Of a DNA stretch of 64,000 nucleotides, positions 1 to 7,893 are shown one piece after another. The notes under the pieces were generated by a model, which made no database searches, had not been told where the DNA came from, and saw only the letters and a program-made list of their open reading frames with translations. This DNA comes from Tardiphaga sp. (GTDB taxonomy: Bacteria > Pseudomonadota > Alphaproteobacteria > Rhizobiales > Xanthobacteraceae). Made by a program: the position numbers and the translations under genes. How positions within the stretch are numbered: position 1 is the stretch's first letter; each line of letters starts with the position of its first letter. The stretch spans positions 1 through 64,000 of the forward strand of contig NZ_JAQGJT010000046.1 of the NCBI RefSeq assembly GCF_028290495.1. The letters are read 5' to 3'.

Positions 1-298
1 CGAAGGCCTCGATGCCGATATGGCCGCGGTTCTGCTGCACGTAGGCCGCGGACATGAAGGTGGCGCCGACCAGCAGGAACACGGCGGCCTCGTCCTGCCA
101 GTAATTGGCGGCGTGGAACAGCGCGCGGCTGAGCACGCTGTAGCTCATGATCGCACTTGCCGCGATCAGCGCGATGGCCGCAAGCACCACGATGATGCTG
201 TTGCAGAAGGCGAGCGCACGCTCCAGCGCCGCCACGAACGCATTGTCGGTGGCGGCGCCGGAAATTTCGGGCTGATCCGGAAGCGGACCATGCATCAT
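1..298 (-). CDS. TRAP transporter small permease (DctQ family), partial
   Basis: The reverse strand from 298 to the window edge encodes about 99 residues of a TRAP small membrane subunit; the C-terminus lies outside the window. A hydrophilic lead of about 30 residues is followed by a long hydrophobic helix (IIVVLAAIALIAASAI) and the DctQ-like stretch YWQDEAAVFLLVGATF, then QQNRGHIGIEAF, a typical loop of this family. The start ATG at 298 overlaps the stop of the upstream dctP gene (ATGA), so the two are translationally coupled. The subunit pairs with the large permease DctM, expected further downstream outside the window, and uses an ion gradient to import the ligand delivered by DctP. A second in-frame ATG at 295 is an alternative start. 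Confidence 0.8.
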   Translation of the reverse strand, partial: MMHGPLPDQPEISGAATDNAFVAALERALAFCNSIIVVLAAIALIAASAIMSYSVLSRALFHAANYWQDEAAVFLLVGATFMSAAYVQQNRGHIGIEAF

Positions 299-1317
299 GC
301 GGAAACGTCGGTCGCAAGTTTCAACAGGTTGGCCGCGGCGGCGCTCTTTCCGGTGTAGTCCTTCCAGGCGGTGTCGCGGGCGATGTCGCGCCATTTGTTG
401 ACGGTCGCCTGGTCGAGCGGGCTGACCTTGGCGCCGGCCTTTTCATAGACCTTGGCGACCTCGATGTCGTCGTCCTGCGCGCCCTTCTTGCCGAATGCCT
501 CCATCTCGTTGCCGACCGCGATGATGACGTCCTGCTGGTTCTTGGGCAGCTTGTCGAAGATCGCCTTCGACATCAACAGCGGCTCGAACATGAACCAGTA
601 GGAGGCGCCGGCGCCGGAGGTCAGCGATTTTGCCACTTCCTCGAGCCGGAACGAGATCAGGCTGGTGGAGGAGGTGATGCCGGCGTCGCAGGCGCCGGTC
701 TGCATCGCCGCATAGAGTTCGTTGGACGGCACCGACAGCACCGCCGCGCCCGCGCTTTGGAGCACCATGTCCATCTCGCGCGATCCGCCGCGCACCTTCA
801 GGCCCTTGGCGTCTTCGGGTGCGACGATTGGCTTGGAGCGGCTGGCAACCCCGCCGGCCTGCCACACCCAGGTGATGATCATGATGCCCTTGTCGGCAAG
901 GAAGTCGGTCAGCGCCTTGCCGATCGGCTGGTTTTTCCATTTCAGGCCCTGGTCGTAGGTCGAGACCAGACCGGGCATCAGGCCGATATTGGTCTCCGGC
1001 AATTCACCGCCGGCATAGGGCATCGGATACAGGCTGATATCGAGCGCGCCTTTGCGCATCGCGGAGAACTGCGCGTTGGTCTTGATCAGCGAGGAACCGG
1101 GATAGATGTCGGCGGTGAGATCGCCGCCGCTGCGCTTGGCGATCTCGGCGGCGAATACGCGGGTCAGGCGGTCGCGGAAATCGCCCTTGTCGATGGTGCC
1201 GCCGGGAAACTGGTGCGAGATCTTCAGCGTGGTTGCGGCATGCGCGGTGCCGGTGCCGAGGCGCAGGATGGCGGGGGCGGCGAGTGCAGAGGCGAGGATA
1301 TGACGGCGGGTCAGCAT
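295..1317 (-). CDS. TRAP transporter substrate-binding protein (DctP family)
   Basis: A periplasmic solute-binding protein of 340 residues, the usual length for DctP proteins. The N-terminus has a twin-arginine-like signal (TRRHILASALAAPAIL) with a probable cleavage after AHA near residue 27. Family features seen include the LKISHQFPGG first strand, PGSSL near residue 75, and the segment GLKVRGGSREMDMVLQSAGA with the conserved Arg that normally clamps a substrate carboxylate. It delivers an organic acid, type unknown, to the DctQ/DctM permease encoded immediately downstream with a 4-base overlap. No regulator is visible nearby. Confidence 0.9.
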   Translation of the reverse strand: MLTRRHILASALAAPAILRLGTGTAHAATTLKISHQFPGGTIDKGDFRDRLTRVFAAEIAKRSGGDLTADIYPGSSLIKTNAQFSAMRKGALDISLYPMPYAGGELPETNIGLMPGLVSTYDQGLKWKNQPIGKALTDFLADKGIMIITWVWQAGGVASRSKPIVAPEDAKGLKVRGGSREMDMVLQSAGAAVLSVPSNELYAAMQTGACDAGITSSTSLISFRLEEVAKSLTSGAGASYWFMFEPLLMSKAIFDKLPKNQQDVIIAVGNEMEAFGKKGAQDDDIEVAKVYEKAGAKVSPLDQATVNKWRDIARDTAWKDYTGKSAAAANLLKLATDVSA

Positions 1318-1572
1318 GAGGGTTCTCCCTGAACGTTTCTTGATTGATGGCGGGGGCGGGGGGCTGCTGCCATCTTAGCCCGATGTGGATTCATCTGCTC
1401 CCATCGGATCGGTTTTGCAACGGTTGATAGGAAAGTCTTGATACTGCACCGCACACCAAGCTGTGTAGTTATGCAGACGCAGCAGAACGTCGGTGCAGAT
1501 GCGTCGCCGTGTTGCAGGGTTCACAAGGCCGGGCTAGCCTTTGCGCATAAAAACAAAATGCGGGAGGTGAAC

Positions 1573-2058
1573 TTGAATAATAATCGACGCGTGATGGCTG
1601 CGGCATGCGTGTCGGCGGCGCTGATGTTTCCGAGCCTGACGGCCTGGAGCGCCACCGATGAGATGGGCTTCGTCCGGGTCAATCAGGGCGAGGAGGTCTG
1701 GAAGAATCCGTTCGGCGTCGGAGTCGAAGTCGCCACGCTGCACGGCGACCCGTCGAAGCCCGGCATCTATGTGCTGCGGATCAAATGGCCGCCGGGCATC
1801 ATGAGCAAGCCGCACAAGCATCCCGAGGATCGCCACGTCGTGGTGCTGTCGGGAACCTGGTACACCGGGACAGGCGAGGCCTTCGAGCCGTCGAAAGCAA
1901 TCCCGATGAAGACCGGCGGCTACATGATGCATCCGGCGGGCGCTGTGCACTGGGATGGTACGCGGGAAGAGGGCGCGGTGATCCAGATCACCGGCTACGG
2001 CCCCAGCGGCAACAATTTCGTCAAGCCGGATGAGCCGCAATTCGGCAAGACCAACTGA
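1573..2058 (+). CDS. Exported cupin-domain protein
   Basis: A small beta-barrel cupin of about 161 residues with a cleavable signal peptide (hydrophobic AAACVSAALMFPSL, cut after AWSA). The cupin core lies near residues 60-135: KPHKHPEDRHVVVLSGTW supplies the two histidines and the acid expected to bind a metal, and HPAGAVHWDG gives the second-motif histidine. The start is uncertain. An ATG at 1558 is in frame, but a strong GGAGGTG Shine-Dalgarno at 1563-1569 sits just before a TTG at 1573, so TTG is preferred here. Such periplasmic cupins have varied or unknown substrates; none can be assigned from context. It is convergent with the DUF6481 gene. Confidence 0.75.
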   Translation: MNNNRRVMAAACVSAALMFPSLTAWSATDEMGFVRVNQGEEVWKNPFGVGVEVATLHGDPSKPGIYVLRIKWPPGIMSKPHKHPEDRHVVVLSGTWYTGTGEAFEPSKAIPMKTGGYMMHPAGAVHWDGTREEGAVIQITGYGPSGNNFVKPDEPQFGKTN

Positions 2059-2092
2059 GCAAAGACGAACTGAGCAAAGTGCCGTGTCTCAA

Positions 2093-2120
2093 CAGCGTGC
2101 CATCGAGCGATGGCACGCTG
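2093..2120. terminator. Perfect hairpin between convergent genes
   Basis: A 13-bp perfect stem (2093-2105 with 2108-2120) separated by two bases, lying between the convergent cupin gene and the DUF6481 gene. No T-run follows on either side, so it is probably a bidirectional or partly Rho-dependent terminator. The cupin gene end is followed by two near-identical copies of AACTGAGCAAAG (2052 and 2068). Confidence 0.6.
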
Positions 2121-2137
2121 GTCTACGGCGGTCGGGC

Positions 2138-2482
2138 CTACTTGCGCTTCTTGCGGGCGGCGTAGCGGGCGTCGCGGGCGGCCTTCTTCTCTGCTTCCAG
2201 CGCCACTTCGGCGGCGGCGGCTTCTTCCTTCGCGCGGACCAGACGCTCGGCTTCCACGGCGGCTTCCTCGGCTTCGCGAATCTTCTGCGCGGCCTTTTCA
2301 GCATCGCGGACCAGCTTGGCCTTGGCGCGCAACACGGCCTGGGCTTCGCGCTCGGCGGCGCGCGCCATCACTGCCGGATCATCGGGACCGGGCTGCGACT
2401 TGAACTTGGTCAGAATGTTCTTCTTGGCTTCCATGGCCGCCTTCTGGCGGTCTGCGAAGCTTGGTTCCTTGAATCCGCTCAT
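2138..2482 (-). CDS. DUF6481 family protein
   Basis: A 114-residue, highly charged, Ala/Glu/Lys-rich protein beginning MSGFKEPSFADRQKAA, the hallmark start of the DUF6481 family found in Rhizobiales. The rest (residues 45-105) is predicted from composition to be one long helix or coiled coil, and the C-terminus is very basic (RYAARKKRK). The start at 2482 was chosen over an upstream ATG at 2551 because homologues begin at this motif. Function is unknown. No partner gene is evident. Confidence 0.75.
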   Translation of the reverse strand: MSGFKEPSFADRQKAAMEAKKNILTKFKSQPGPDDPAVMARAAEREAQAVLRAKAKLVRDAEKAAQKIREAEEAAVEAERLVRAKEEAAAAEVALEAEKKAARDARYAARKKRK

Positions 2483-2854
2483 GAACGAGGCCTTGTCGCT
2501 TTCTTCGTTTGGGGTGGGTCGTAGGGGCGCAGCCAGCTGACAGGCGAACACCCGGCGCGGCCAAACTCCGCTGCGGTTTACAGCCCATAACGCCGCAACG
2601 CATCAACTATCTGCGATTTTCCGCGATGTGGCGCAATTTGGACGCAGACTGGTGGTGTCTCGACACACTAGCTCCGCGGCATTCGTCGCGGAGAGGCCGA
2701 GAGGAATTCTTTAACCTTTGCTCGGGCGGTAAAATGCGACCCCTGTTCGTTCTCCGGGAACAAACGGGCATTCGCTGAACCTGACGGGTGACTGTGCGGA
2801 TCCATCAGGAACCTTTGAGCCGAAACGGTGTTTCAACCGGAACCGGAGTTCTCC
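2483..2854. other. Intergenic region with no supported gene
   Basis: A divergent spacer between DUF6481 and a small forward gene. No reading frame has convincing character. A weak hairpin (CTCCGCG / CGCGGAG) lies near 2670-2692, and a stress-type promoter candidate is annotated separately at 2808-2832. Confidence 0.6.
2808..2832 (+). promoter_or_regulatory. EcfG-like general stress promoter candidate
   Basis: GGAAC at 2808-2812 followed by 17 bases and GTT at 2830-2832. This matches the alphaproteobacterial EcfG sigma-factor promoter pattern (GGAAC, 16-17 bases, CGTT) except for the base before GTT. It would start transcription about 15-20 bases ahead of the ATG at 2855. Assigned by motif only. 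Confidence 0.4.
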
Positions 2855-3043
2855 ATGCAAGCAGTCGTCGAACGTGTGATCCGCAGTTTTTCCCTGAAAC
2901 AGCTGATGACGCACGAGGATTCCGGTGTGATGCACGGCGCGATTCAGGATGATGCGGCACAGTTCGCTTCTCTGTTGCTTGCCAACTATCGCGATCGGCT
3001 GGCGCAGCGCTGTCGCCGGAATGACACCCAGCCGCAGGATTGA
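2855..3043 (+). CDS. Small hypothetical protein (62 aa)
   Basis: A 62-residue soluble protein with a helical N-terminus ([18 protein letters not shown]) and a basic C-terminus. The ATG at 2855 is preceded by GGAG at a good distance; a GTG start at 2828 is less likely. No domain is recognised and there is no signal peptide. The possible EcfG promoter just upstream suggests stress induction (inference). Confidence 0.55.
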   Translation: MQAVVERVIRSFSLKQLMTHEDSGVMHGAIQDDAAQFASLLLANYRDRLAQRCRRNDTQPQD

Positions 3044-3058
3044 TCCCGGTCGGCGCTC

Positions 3059-3090
3059 AGCCCCGCGCGGTCAAATCGCGCGACGGGGCT
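3059..3090. terminator. Hairpin after the 62-aa gene
   Basis: AGCCCC at 3059-3064 pairs with GGGGCT at 3085-3090, with a further CGCG-rich inner stem and a small bulge. It starts 16 bases after the stop of the small gene at 3043. There is no T-run, so a terminator role is only probable. Confidence 0.4.
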
Positions 3091-3153
3091 TGCACTGCCT
3101 CCGGCAGGCGGGGCATGACATGGCTGCCGATCAACCCAGTTCCCGGAGCGACC

Positions 3154-3618
3154 ATGCAATATTTTCAGCGCGCCACCGCCGCGGCGGCCATCGCCTTGAC
3201 CGCTGCATTGGGCTCCCTCTCGATCGACGTTTCTCATTCCACCGCAATGGCGCAGGCCAAAGGAAAAACCATGACCACCGCTTCAGGCCTCCAGATCGAA
3301 GACACCACCGTCGGCACCGGCGCCACCCCGACCCAGGGCCAGACCTGCGTGATGCATTACACCGGCTGGCTCTATGAGAACGGCGTCAAGGGCAAGAAGT
3401 TCGACTCATCGGTCGATCGCAACGAGCCGTTCGAATTTCCGATCGGCGTGTCGCGCGTCATCAAGGGCTGGGACGAGGGCGTCTTGACTATGAAGGTCGG
3501 CGGCAAGCGCACGCTGATTATTCCGCCGGATCTCGGCTACGGCGCACGCGGCGCAGGCGGCGTGATCCCGCCGAATGCGACGCTGGTGTTCGATGTCGAA
3601 CTGCTCAGCGTGAAGTAA
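3154..3618 (+). CDS. Exported FKBP-type peptidyl-prolyl cis-trans isomerase
   Basis: A 154-residue protein with an N-terminal signal peptide ([14 protein letters not shown], cleavage after AMAQA near residue 34) followed by one FKBP domain. Diagnostic pieces are [43 protein letters not shown] and [19 protein letters not shown], which hold the aromatic and acidic pocket residues of active FKBPs. It should catalyse proline isomerisation during protein folding in the periplasm. The ATG at 3154 is preceded by GGAG; longer upstream frames are non-coding in character. The gene appears monocistronic, flanked by hairpins on both sides. Confidence 0.92.
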   Translation: MQYFQRATAAAAIALTAALGSLSIDVSHSTAMAQAKGKTMTTASGLQIEDTTVGTGATPTQGQTCVMHYTGWLYENGVKGKKFDSSVDRNEPFEFPIGVSRVIKGWDEGVLTMKVGGKRTLIIPPDLGYGARGAGGVIPPNATLVFDVELLSVK

Positions 3619-3622
3619 GGCC

Positions 3623-3660
3623 AGGGGATCGCGCGGCCCGTCAGGACTGCGCGATCCCCT
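3623..3660 (+). terminator. Terminator hairpin after FKBP gene
   Basis: A perfect 12-bp stem (3623-3634 with 3649-3660) and a 14-base loop beginning 5 bases after the FKBP stop codon. A U-tract is lacking, as is common for terminators in this group. Confidence 0.65.
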
Positions 3661-3698
3661 TACGCGCGACAGCGCCACGTTTCGGAATTGGGGACCGC

Positions 3699-3862
3699 TT
3701 GACCAACAGACACCACGACGACGCCCCCAGCCTGCGACCGGCCGTGACTGGCGCCGTATCCATCATTCGCCGCTGTTCTGGATCGGCGTGGCGATGTGCC
3801 TGGCGGCGATCCTGATCTATGTGCTGTCCGACGACCTGTCGTGGCGGCCGGAGGCCCGCTGA
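3699..3862 (+). pseudogene. Frameshifted small single-TM protein gene
   Basis: A TTG at 3699 preceded by GGGGA starts MTNRHHDDAP. After the run of five C the sensible protein continues only in another frame, as QPATGRDWRRIHHSPLFW, a single hydrophobic helix (IGVAMCLAAILIYVL) and SDDLSWRPEAR, stopping at 3860-3862. One extra C in the C-run would join the halves into a 54-residue membrane peptide. No usable start exists in the second frame. I recall very similar intact small proteins from Bradyrhizobium, which supports a frameshift, but this is from memory. The break is either a sequencing indel or a real inactivating mutation. Confidence 0.5.
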
Positions 3863-3867
3863 CGCGA

Positions 3868-4062
3868 TCAGAGCTTCTTGATCGCGCGCTTTGCGGCGGT
3901 CTCGGCGGCTTCCTCGGAATCGCAGTCATCCTCGGTGACGAAGCCGAGCATGGTCTTACCCTTGATCGTGTTGCTGGCGTTGACCTTGGGGCTGATCGAT
4001 GCGCGCCACAGGCCGGGCCGACGCTGAAACGTCAGGATCGAAAACAGCGACAGGTCGGCCAT
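3868..4062 (-). CDS. Small hypothetical protein (64 aa)
   Basis: A 64-residue soluble protein, MADLSLFSIL ... AKRAIKKL, with an acidic middle (TEDDCDSEEAAE) and a basic tail. The ATG at 4062 was chosen because the upstream extension is Pro/Arg/Cys-rich and looks non-coding. No domain is recognised. It is convergent with the frameshifted gene at 3699-3862. Confidence 0.5.
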   Translation of the reverse strand: MADLSLFSILTFQRRPGLWRASISPKVNASNTIKGKTMLGFVTEDDCDSEEAAETAAKRAIKKL

Positions 4063-4156
4063 GCGATAGATCTCGGTAACAGGGTGCCGGGCCGGGCTGA
4101 CCGGGCAGGGCCGCTGTGTAGCGCCTTGCTGCGGTGGGGGCAATGCAACGACAGGG

Positions 4157-4294
4157 CTATCGCAGGTTGGCGAACTGCACCGGGCCGACCGCGGTACGCA
4201 GCACCAGCCCGCCGGACAGCTGGGCTGCAAGGATAAACGCCGCCATCGCTGCCGGCAGCGCAAAAAGCCTGATGATGCGGCGGGCAGCAAACAC
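4157..4294 (-). CDS. Small hypothetical membrane or exported peptide (45 aa)
   Basis: A GTG at 4294, preceded on the reverse strand by GGGAGA about 7 bases away, opens a 45-residue frame: basic start MFAARRIIRL, hydrophobic stretch FALPAAMAAFILAAQL, then a short tail GPVQFANLR. The pattern is a signal anchor or signal peptide. No family is recognised. It lies between the 64-aa gene and the deacetylase, all on the same strand. Confidence 0.4.
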   Translation of the reverse strand: MFAARRIIRLFALPAAMAAFILAAQLSGGLVLRTAVGPVQFANLR

Positions 4295-4302
4295 GGGCAA
4301 TC

Positions 4303-4339
4303 TCCCGGAATGATCTACTTCAGGTAGCACATTCCGGGA
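4303..4339. terminator. Nested inverted repeat downstream of the deacetylase gene
   Basis: TCCCGGAATG at 4303-4312 is perfectly complementary to CATTCCGGGA at 4330-4339, with an inner CTAC/GTAG stem. It sits 34 bases beyond the deacetylase stop (reverse strand) and just ahead of the 45-aa frame. It could be a terminator or an operator for the small gene. Confidence 0.5.
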
Positions 4340-4373
4340 ATATGGTTAACCGGCCGTTACCGGGCGCCCGCTG

Positions 4374-5444
4374 TTAGTTGGTGGTGCTGACGGTCTGCAC
4401 CACGCTGGCGGTCGGCCGGGCATTGCTACTTCGGGTCGGACCGGCCTTGGTGGACTGCATCAGGGTGGCGACGGCGGCGTCGTATTCCGGCAGGCTCACA
4501 AACGTATCCTTGGCCTTGATGTGCACCACCTTGTAGCCGCCAGCCTGCAGCTGGCGCAGCAGTTCGGGCAACGCCAGCGCGGTCGACTTCTGGAAGTCGT
4601 GCATCAGGATGATGCCTTTGCCGGCCTTCTTCAGCTTGGTCATCACGCCGGCGATCAGCACCTCCGGCTTGTGAATGCGGAAATCCTCGGAATCGACGTC
4701 GATCGAGAACGCGGCGATGTTGCGCTCGCCGAGGTAGCCCGTCAGTTCCTTGGTCTGACGCAATTGCGGGAAGCGGAAGAACGGCGAGATCGGCTGTCCG
4801 GCCGCCAGCACCACGGCGCTGAAGCCTTTTTCGATCTCGTCCTTGGCTTCCTGCAGCGGCTTGATCGCAAGATTGACGTGCGACCAGGTGTGCGCGCCGA
4901 CGGTGTGGCCACGGGCCAGCACCTGCTTGAGGATTTCGGGGTGCCAGCTGGCATGCTTGCCGACCGGGAAAAACACCGCCTTGAGGCACTGCGCGTCGAG
5001 CGCCGCCAGCACCGCCGGCGTGTTGACCGGCCACGGGCCGTCGTCAAAGGTCAGCACGACCTCGTTCGGCTGCAGGAAATCGTAATCGCGGTATTGCGAC
5101 ATGCCGAGGCCGGGACCGCCGGTGGAATCGATCTGCACCGTGCGCGAAATGCCCATCGCATTGGGGTTGTTGCAGGCAGTGGGCTGGACCGCGGGCGCTG
5201 CGTTGTCGCGCGCCGGCGTCGTCGCGGCCTGCTGTATGGTCGGGACCGGAGCGGGCGCGCTGGTCTTGTCGGCTTCGGCCTTCGGCCAGCGCGCTGAAAT
5301 CGCGCCTGTGGTCAACTCGCTTGCGTCGCCCTTGGCTGCCGCATTGGCGACCGGCGCCGTCGTGGACGTCAAACGTCCCACGCCAAACCCGACTGCCGCC
5401 ACCGCGAGAACGCCACCCGCCGCCAGAACCGCTACCCTACGCAT
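4374..5444 (-). CDS. Exported polysaccharide deacetylase (NodB/CE4 fold)
   Basis: A 356-residue protein with an N-terminal hydrophobic anchor or signal (MRRVAVLAAGGVLAVAAVGF), a low-complexity Ala/Pro/Thr linker to about residue 110, then a NodB homology domain. Family motif 1 is VVLTFDDGPWP (catalytic Asp and metal Asp); motif 2 is HTVGAHTWSHVNL (H-x3-H metal ligands); IILMHDF matches the late motif with the catalytic His. It probably removes acetyl groups from an envelope or extracellular polysaccharide. The ATG at 5444 has GGGAG upstream; the longer ORF start at 5540 lacks support. The gene stands alone. Confidence 0.88.
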   Translation of the reverse strand: MRRVAVLAAGGVLAVAAVGFGVGRLTSTTAPVANAAAKGDASELTTGAISARWPKAEADKTSAPAPVPTIQQAATTPARDNAAPAVQPTACNNPNAMGISRTVQIDSTGGPGLGMSQYRDYDFLQPNEVVLTFDDGPWPVNTPAVLAALDAQCLKAVFFPVGKHASWHPEILKQVLARGHTVGAHTWSHVNLAIKPLQEAKDEIEKGFSAVVLAAGQPISPFFRFPQLRQTKELTGYLGERNIAAFSIDVDSEDFRIHKPEVLIAGVMTKLKKAGKGIILMHDFQKSTALALPELLRQLQAGGYKVVHIKAKDTFVSLPEYDAAVATLMQSTKAGPTRSSNARPTASVVQTVSTTN

Positions 5445-5598
5445 CACCAACTCCCGCCACGGACTTCCCGCTAGAAAATACGTTCGGTGAAAATGGTTAA
5501 GCGGGGGTTGCCGGCGCGTCGGAGCAGGCTGAATTGTCACATGCGGGCGCGCGGGGTGGTTCGTTGTTCACAGAATCACTGTATCGGCTGGTGGCGGT

Positions 5599-6651
5599 TC
5601 ATCGGTGCAGCGCGACTTCCCTGAAAGCTGCCACAAGGGGAGCCTCCAACTTTCCGTGCATGCCGGAAATGATCCCGAAAGCCTGCTGCCGCGACATAGG
5701 CGGCTTGTAGCGCCGGTCCTCGATCAGGGCTGCGAAAATATCTGAGATCGTCAGAATCCGAACCGGGTCGGAGATGCTTTCAGCGCCGAGCGCGTTGGGA
5801 TAGCCGCTGCCGTCGAGATATTCATGGTGATGCCGCACGGCGTCGAGCACTTCTGCCGAGATCGCCTGGTTGTCTTTGAGCATGTCGTACCCGGCGGCGG
5901 GATGGGTCTCGATGATCAGGCGTTCATCCGGGGCAAGCTTGCCGGGCTTGTTGAGAATGGCCGCAGAGATGCTGGCCTTGCCGATGTCATGGAACATGGC
6001 TGACATATAAAGCCGCCGGATATCAGATCCGCGCAGACCAAGGCTCAATCCGAAATCGACGGTCACTCCGGTGACCAGCAGGCAATGCTGGTACGTCCCC
6101 TCATGATGCAGCCGCACCGTGTCGAGCCAGCTGGATAATCCGTGTTCGGCGACGCTGTCTGCAATTTTTCCCGCCGCGATGTCTGCTGCTGCCACGTCGA
6201 CAGGTTTGCCCTGCAGCACCGCGCTGAACATCTCGTCGAACGCGGCAGCGCCTGTTGCTGCGGCTTGCTGCAGTTCGATCGAATTTTTGTGAACACCCGA
6301 GGTCGATATCGATGGGCCAATGAGCCGCATACAACTGGCTTCGGTCGATCGGGTCGACAAGAATGGAGGTTGCGCCGAGTGCAAAAGCCTGCGCGACAAG
6401 CAGGTGCAGTTTCCGATCCATTGTGGAAATGCGTTGGCGAATGTGGAGCAGGGTTGGGTCATATCCTTTAGCACCGCAACATTCTGGGCGACGCGCAGAT
6501 CTACCGCGACAATGAGTGCCGCCGAATTTCGAGGAACTCGATTTCCACCGGCCAGCAATGCCGCGGTGACGGCGAAAGTCGGTTCCAGCAATGCGCGCAA
6601 GGCCGCAATTTTGCTGCGCCTGTCGGAAACCACATGAACTGCGATCGGCAT
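5599..6651 (-). CDS. HD-GYP domain protein with degenerate receiver-like N-terminus (paired frameshifts)
   Basis: A 350-residue protein. The C-terminal half (about 150-350) is an HD-GYP domain: MFHDIGKASI supplies the HD pair and HHHEYLDGSGYP is the HHExxDGxGYP signature, so it should hydrolyse cyclic di-GMP. Residues 1-65 resemble a CheY-like receiver strand/helix pattern. Residues about 68-122 are Ser/Arg/Cys-rich and do not look like a folded domain, whereas the adjacent frame over 6285-6450 reads LHIRQRIST ... VAQAFALGATSILVDP, a natural receiver continuation. A lost base near 6449 and a gained A in the A-run at 6284-6288 (reverse strand) would explain this. The HD-GYP part is intact. Confidence 0.75.
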   Translation of the reverse strand: MPIAVHVVSDRRSKIAALRALLEPTFAVTAALLAGGNRVPRNSAALIVAVDLRVAQNVAVLKDMTQPCSTFANAFPQWIGNCTCLSRRLLHSAQPPFLSTRSTEASCMRLIGPSISTSGVHKNSIELQQAAATGAAAFDEMFSAVLQGKPVDVAAADIAAGKIADSVAEHGLSSWLDTVRLHHEGTYQHCLLVTGVTVDFGLSLGLRGSDIRRLYMSAMFHDIGKASISAAILNKPGKLAPDERLIIETHPAAGYDMLKDNQAISAEVLDAVRHHHEYLDGSGYPNALGAESISDPVRILTISDIFAALIEDRRYKPPMSRQQAFGIISGMHGKLEAPLVAAFREVALHR

Positions 6652-6692
6652 TTGAGAACTCTGCTATCGCGCCTCACTCAGGGCGGCTGTTT

Positions 6693-7019
6693 TCAACTGA
6701 CGTCGTCCATCATGCGGGGTTTGATCGTGTGCTGCCGGGTCGTGTTACCGTCGGGCCGGATGAACTCGATGCCCAGCTGTTCATCGGCTATCCGGACTAT
6801 CCTGCAACGGCGGAAGGCGGGGCCTGTCGACGACAACACCAGAAGGAATTCAGAGATGTCCAAACCATGAAGCGAACCTTTGATGCTTAATCGTGCACCG
6901 GTTTGCGAGACGTCGAACATCAGGCAGTGCCGCTGCCATGTCCCATCGATGCCAACCATTCGCGCCGGCATGCCCTTCGCGAATTCGACGCGCCCGCTCT
7001 TTCTGTTTCCATATACCAT
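6693..7019 (-). CDS. PilZ domain protein
   Basis: A 108-residue single-domain PilZ protein, a family that binds cyclic di-GMP. The N-terminal NRKSGRVEF carries the basic residues of the RxxxR-type motif, and DVSQTGARL matches the D/NxSxxG motif; GIEFIRP ends the barrel. It lies 41 bases upstream of the HD-GYP gene on the same strand, so the pair may be one unit, with the HD-GYP enzyme degrading the ligand that PilZ senses (inference). The first motif deviates from the strict consensus, so ligand binding is likely but not assured. Confidence 0.8.
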   Translation of the reverse strand: MVYGNRKSGRVEFAKGMPARMVGIDGTWQRHCLMFDVSQTGARLSIKGSLHGLDISEFLLVLSSTGPAFRRCRIVRIADEQLGIEFIRPDGNTTRQHTIKPRMMDDVS

Positions 7020-7593
7020 CGCACTGTCCGCCTTCGAAAAGCGAGGATCAGGATTGTGGATGTCTCGTTGCGATCAATAATTTCACGCGAGTGATTCCAG
7101 CTGCGATTTCGCTGGTGTACCTGGATGTTGATGCATTGCCGCGCCGGCAAAACGTCGGCCAGTTGCACAGAGGAAGCATTCGGCACGCTGGCATCAAAAC
7201 GGTGTGCACAAGTGTCGCGAAGCGATCGAAAAAAATGACACTAAATAGATTCAATAGGCGATGCTGCGGTATTCTTCTACTGTAGCGCCTTACGCTAGAT
7301 AAAAGTACCACCTTTAATCTAATGATTGGATAATTGTGGCTCGTCCCTGATGCCGATGCGTCCCGATCTATGTCCTGTCGAATTGGCGGGATATTGCGTT
7401 GCGGGTGGCTTGAAAGAAGCCAGCGCCACACCAAGTCAAAGAAGCCGTCGAGCGCAAGGTGGAATGAGCTTAACTGAACCGGCAGCAGTTCGCTATTTGT
7501 CACCGCCATTAGCCACAAGCTGCGAGTGGGAAAGAACTGAAACGCAAGTTGCGAAACGGCTTAACGAGAAATCTCGTGTGCAGATAAATTATC
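7020..7593. other. AT-richer intergenic region, no supported gene
   Basis: About 570 bases that are visibly less GC-rich than the surroundings. The longest frame (7048-7518 reverse, 156 codons) has no recognisable domain, no ribosome site and an unlikely composition, so it is not called. A short inverted repeat TAGCG/CGCTA lies near 7283-7297. This is probably regulatory spacer between divergent units. Confidence 0.5.
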
Positions 7594-7893
7594 ATGGAAC
7601 CCGTGAAGAGCTCTCAAACGCAGAAACTCACTATAGGTCAGGCAGTCCTGCTTCTGGCCTTGTTCACGATGCTCGTTTTCGCGGTTGTCTGGGCATCAAT
7701 GGCATGGAGCTCCGCCGAAGGGGTCGAGATGTCGATACACGGCTGGATCGCTCTCACGCTCGGCGTCGTATTTTCGCTGGTCATTGGCTGCGGGCTTATG
7801 TTTCTCATGTTTTACAGCAGCAGAAGCGGCTACGATGAAACCGCTTCGCCGGACTTTCGTCCGAAGAAGCTCCCTCCGGAAAATGACCACTGA
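7594..7893 (+). CDS. Small two-TM membrane protein
   Basis: A 99-residue protein with two hydrophobic helices (about 15-39, AVLLLALFTMLVFAVVWASM, and 50-75, LTLGVVFSLVIGCGLMFLMF) and a charged C-terminal tail SPDFRPKKLPPENDH. Its stop abuts the GTG start of the cytochrome c gene, so the two are almost certainly cotranscribed and translationally coupled. It may anchor or dock the cytochrome or a partner oxidase (inference). No family name is assigned and the ribosome site before 7594 is weak. Confidence 0.7.
   Translation: MEPVKSSQTQKLTIGQAVLLLALFTMLVFAVVWASMAWSSAEGVEMSIHGWIALTLGVVFSLVIGCGLMFLMFYSSRSGYDETASPDFRPKKLPPENDH

Noticed and set aside
7048..7518. 156-codon reverse frame in the AT-richer gap
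   Set aside because: No domain, no ribosome site, and composition unlike neighbouring genes; probably chance.
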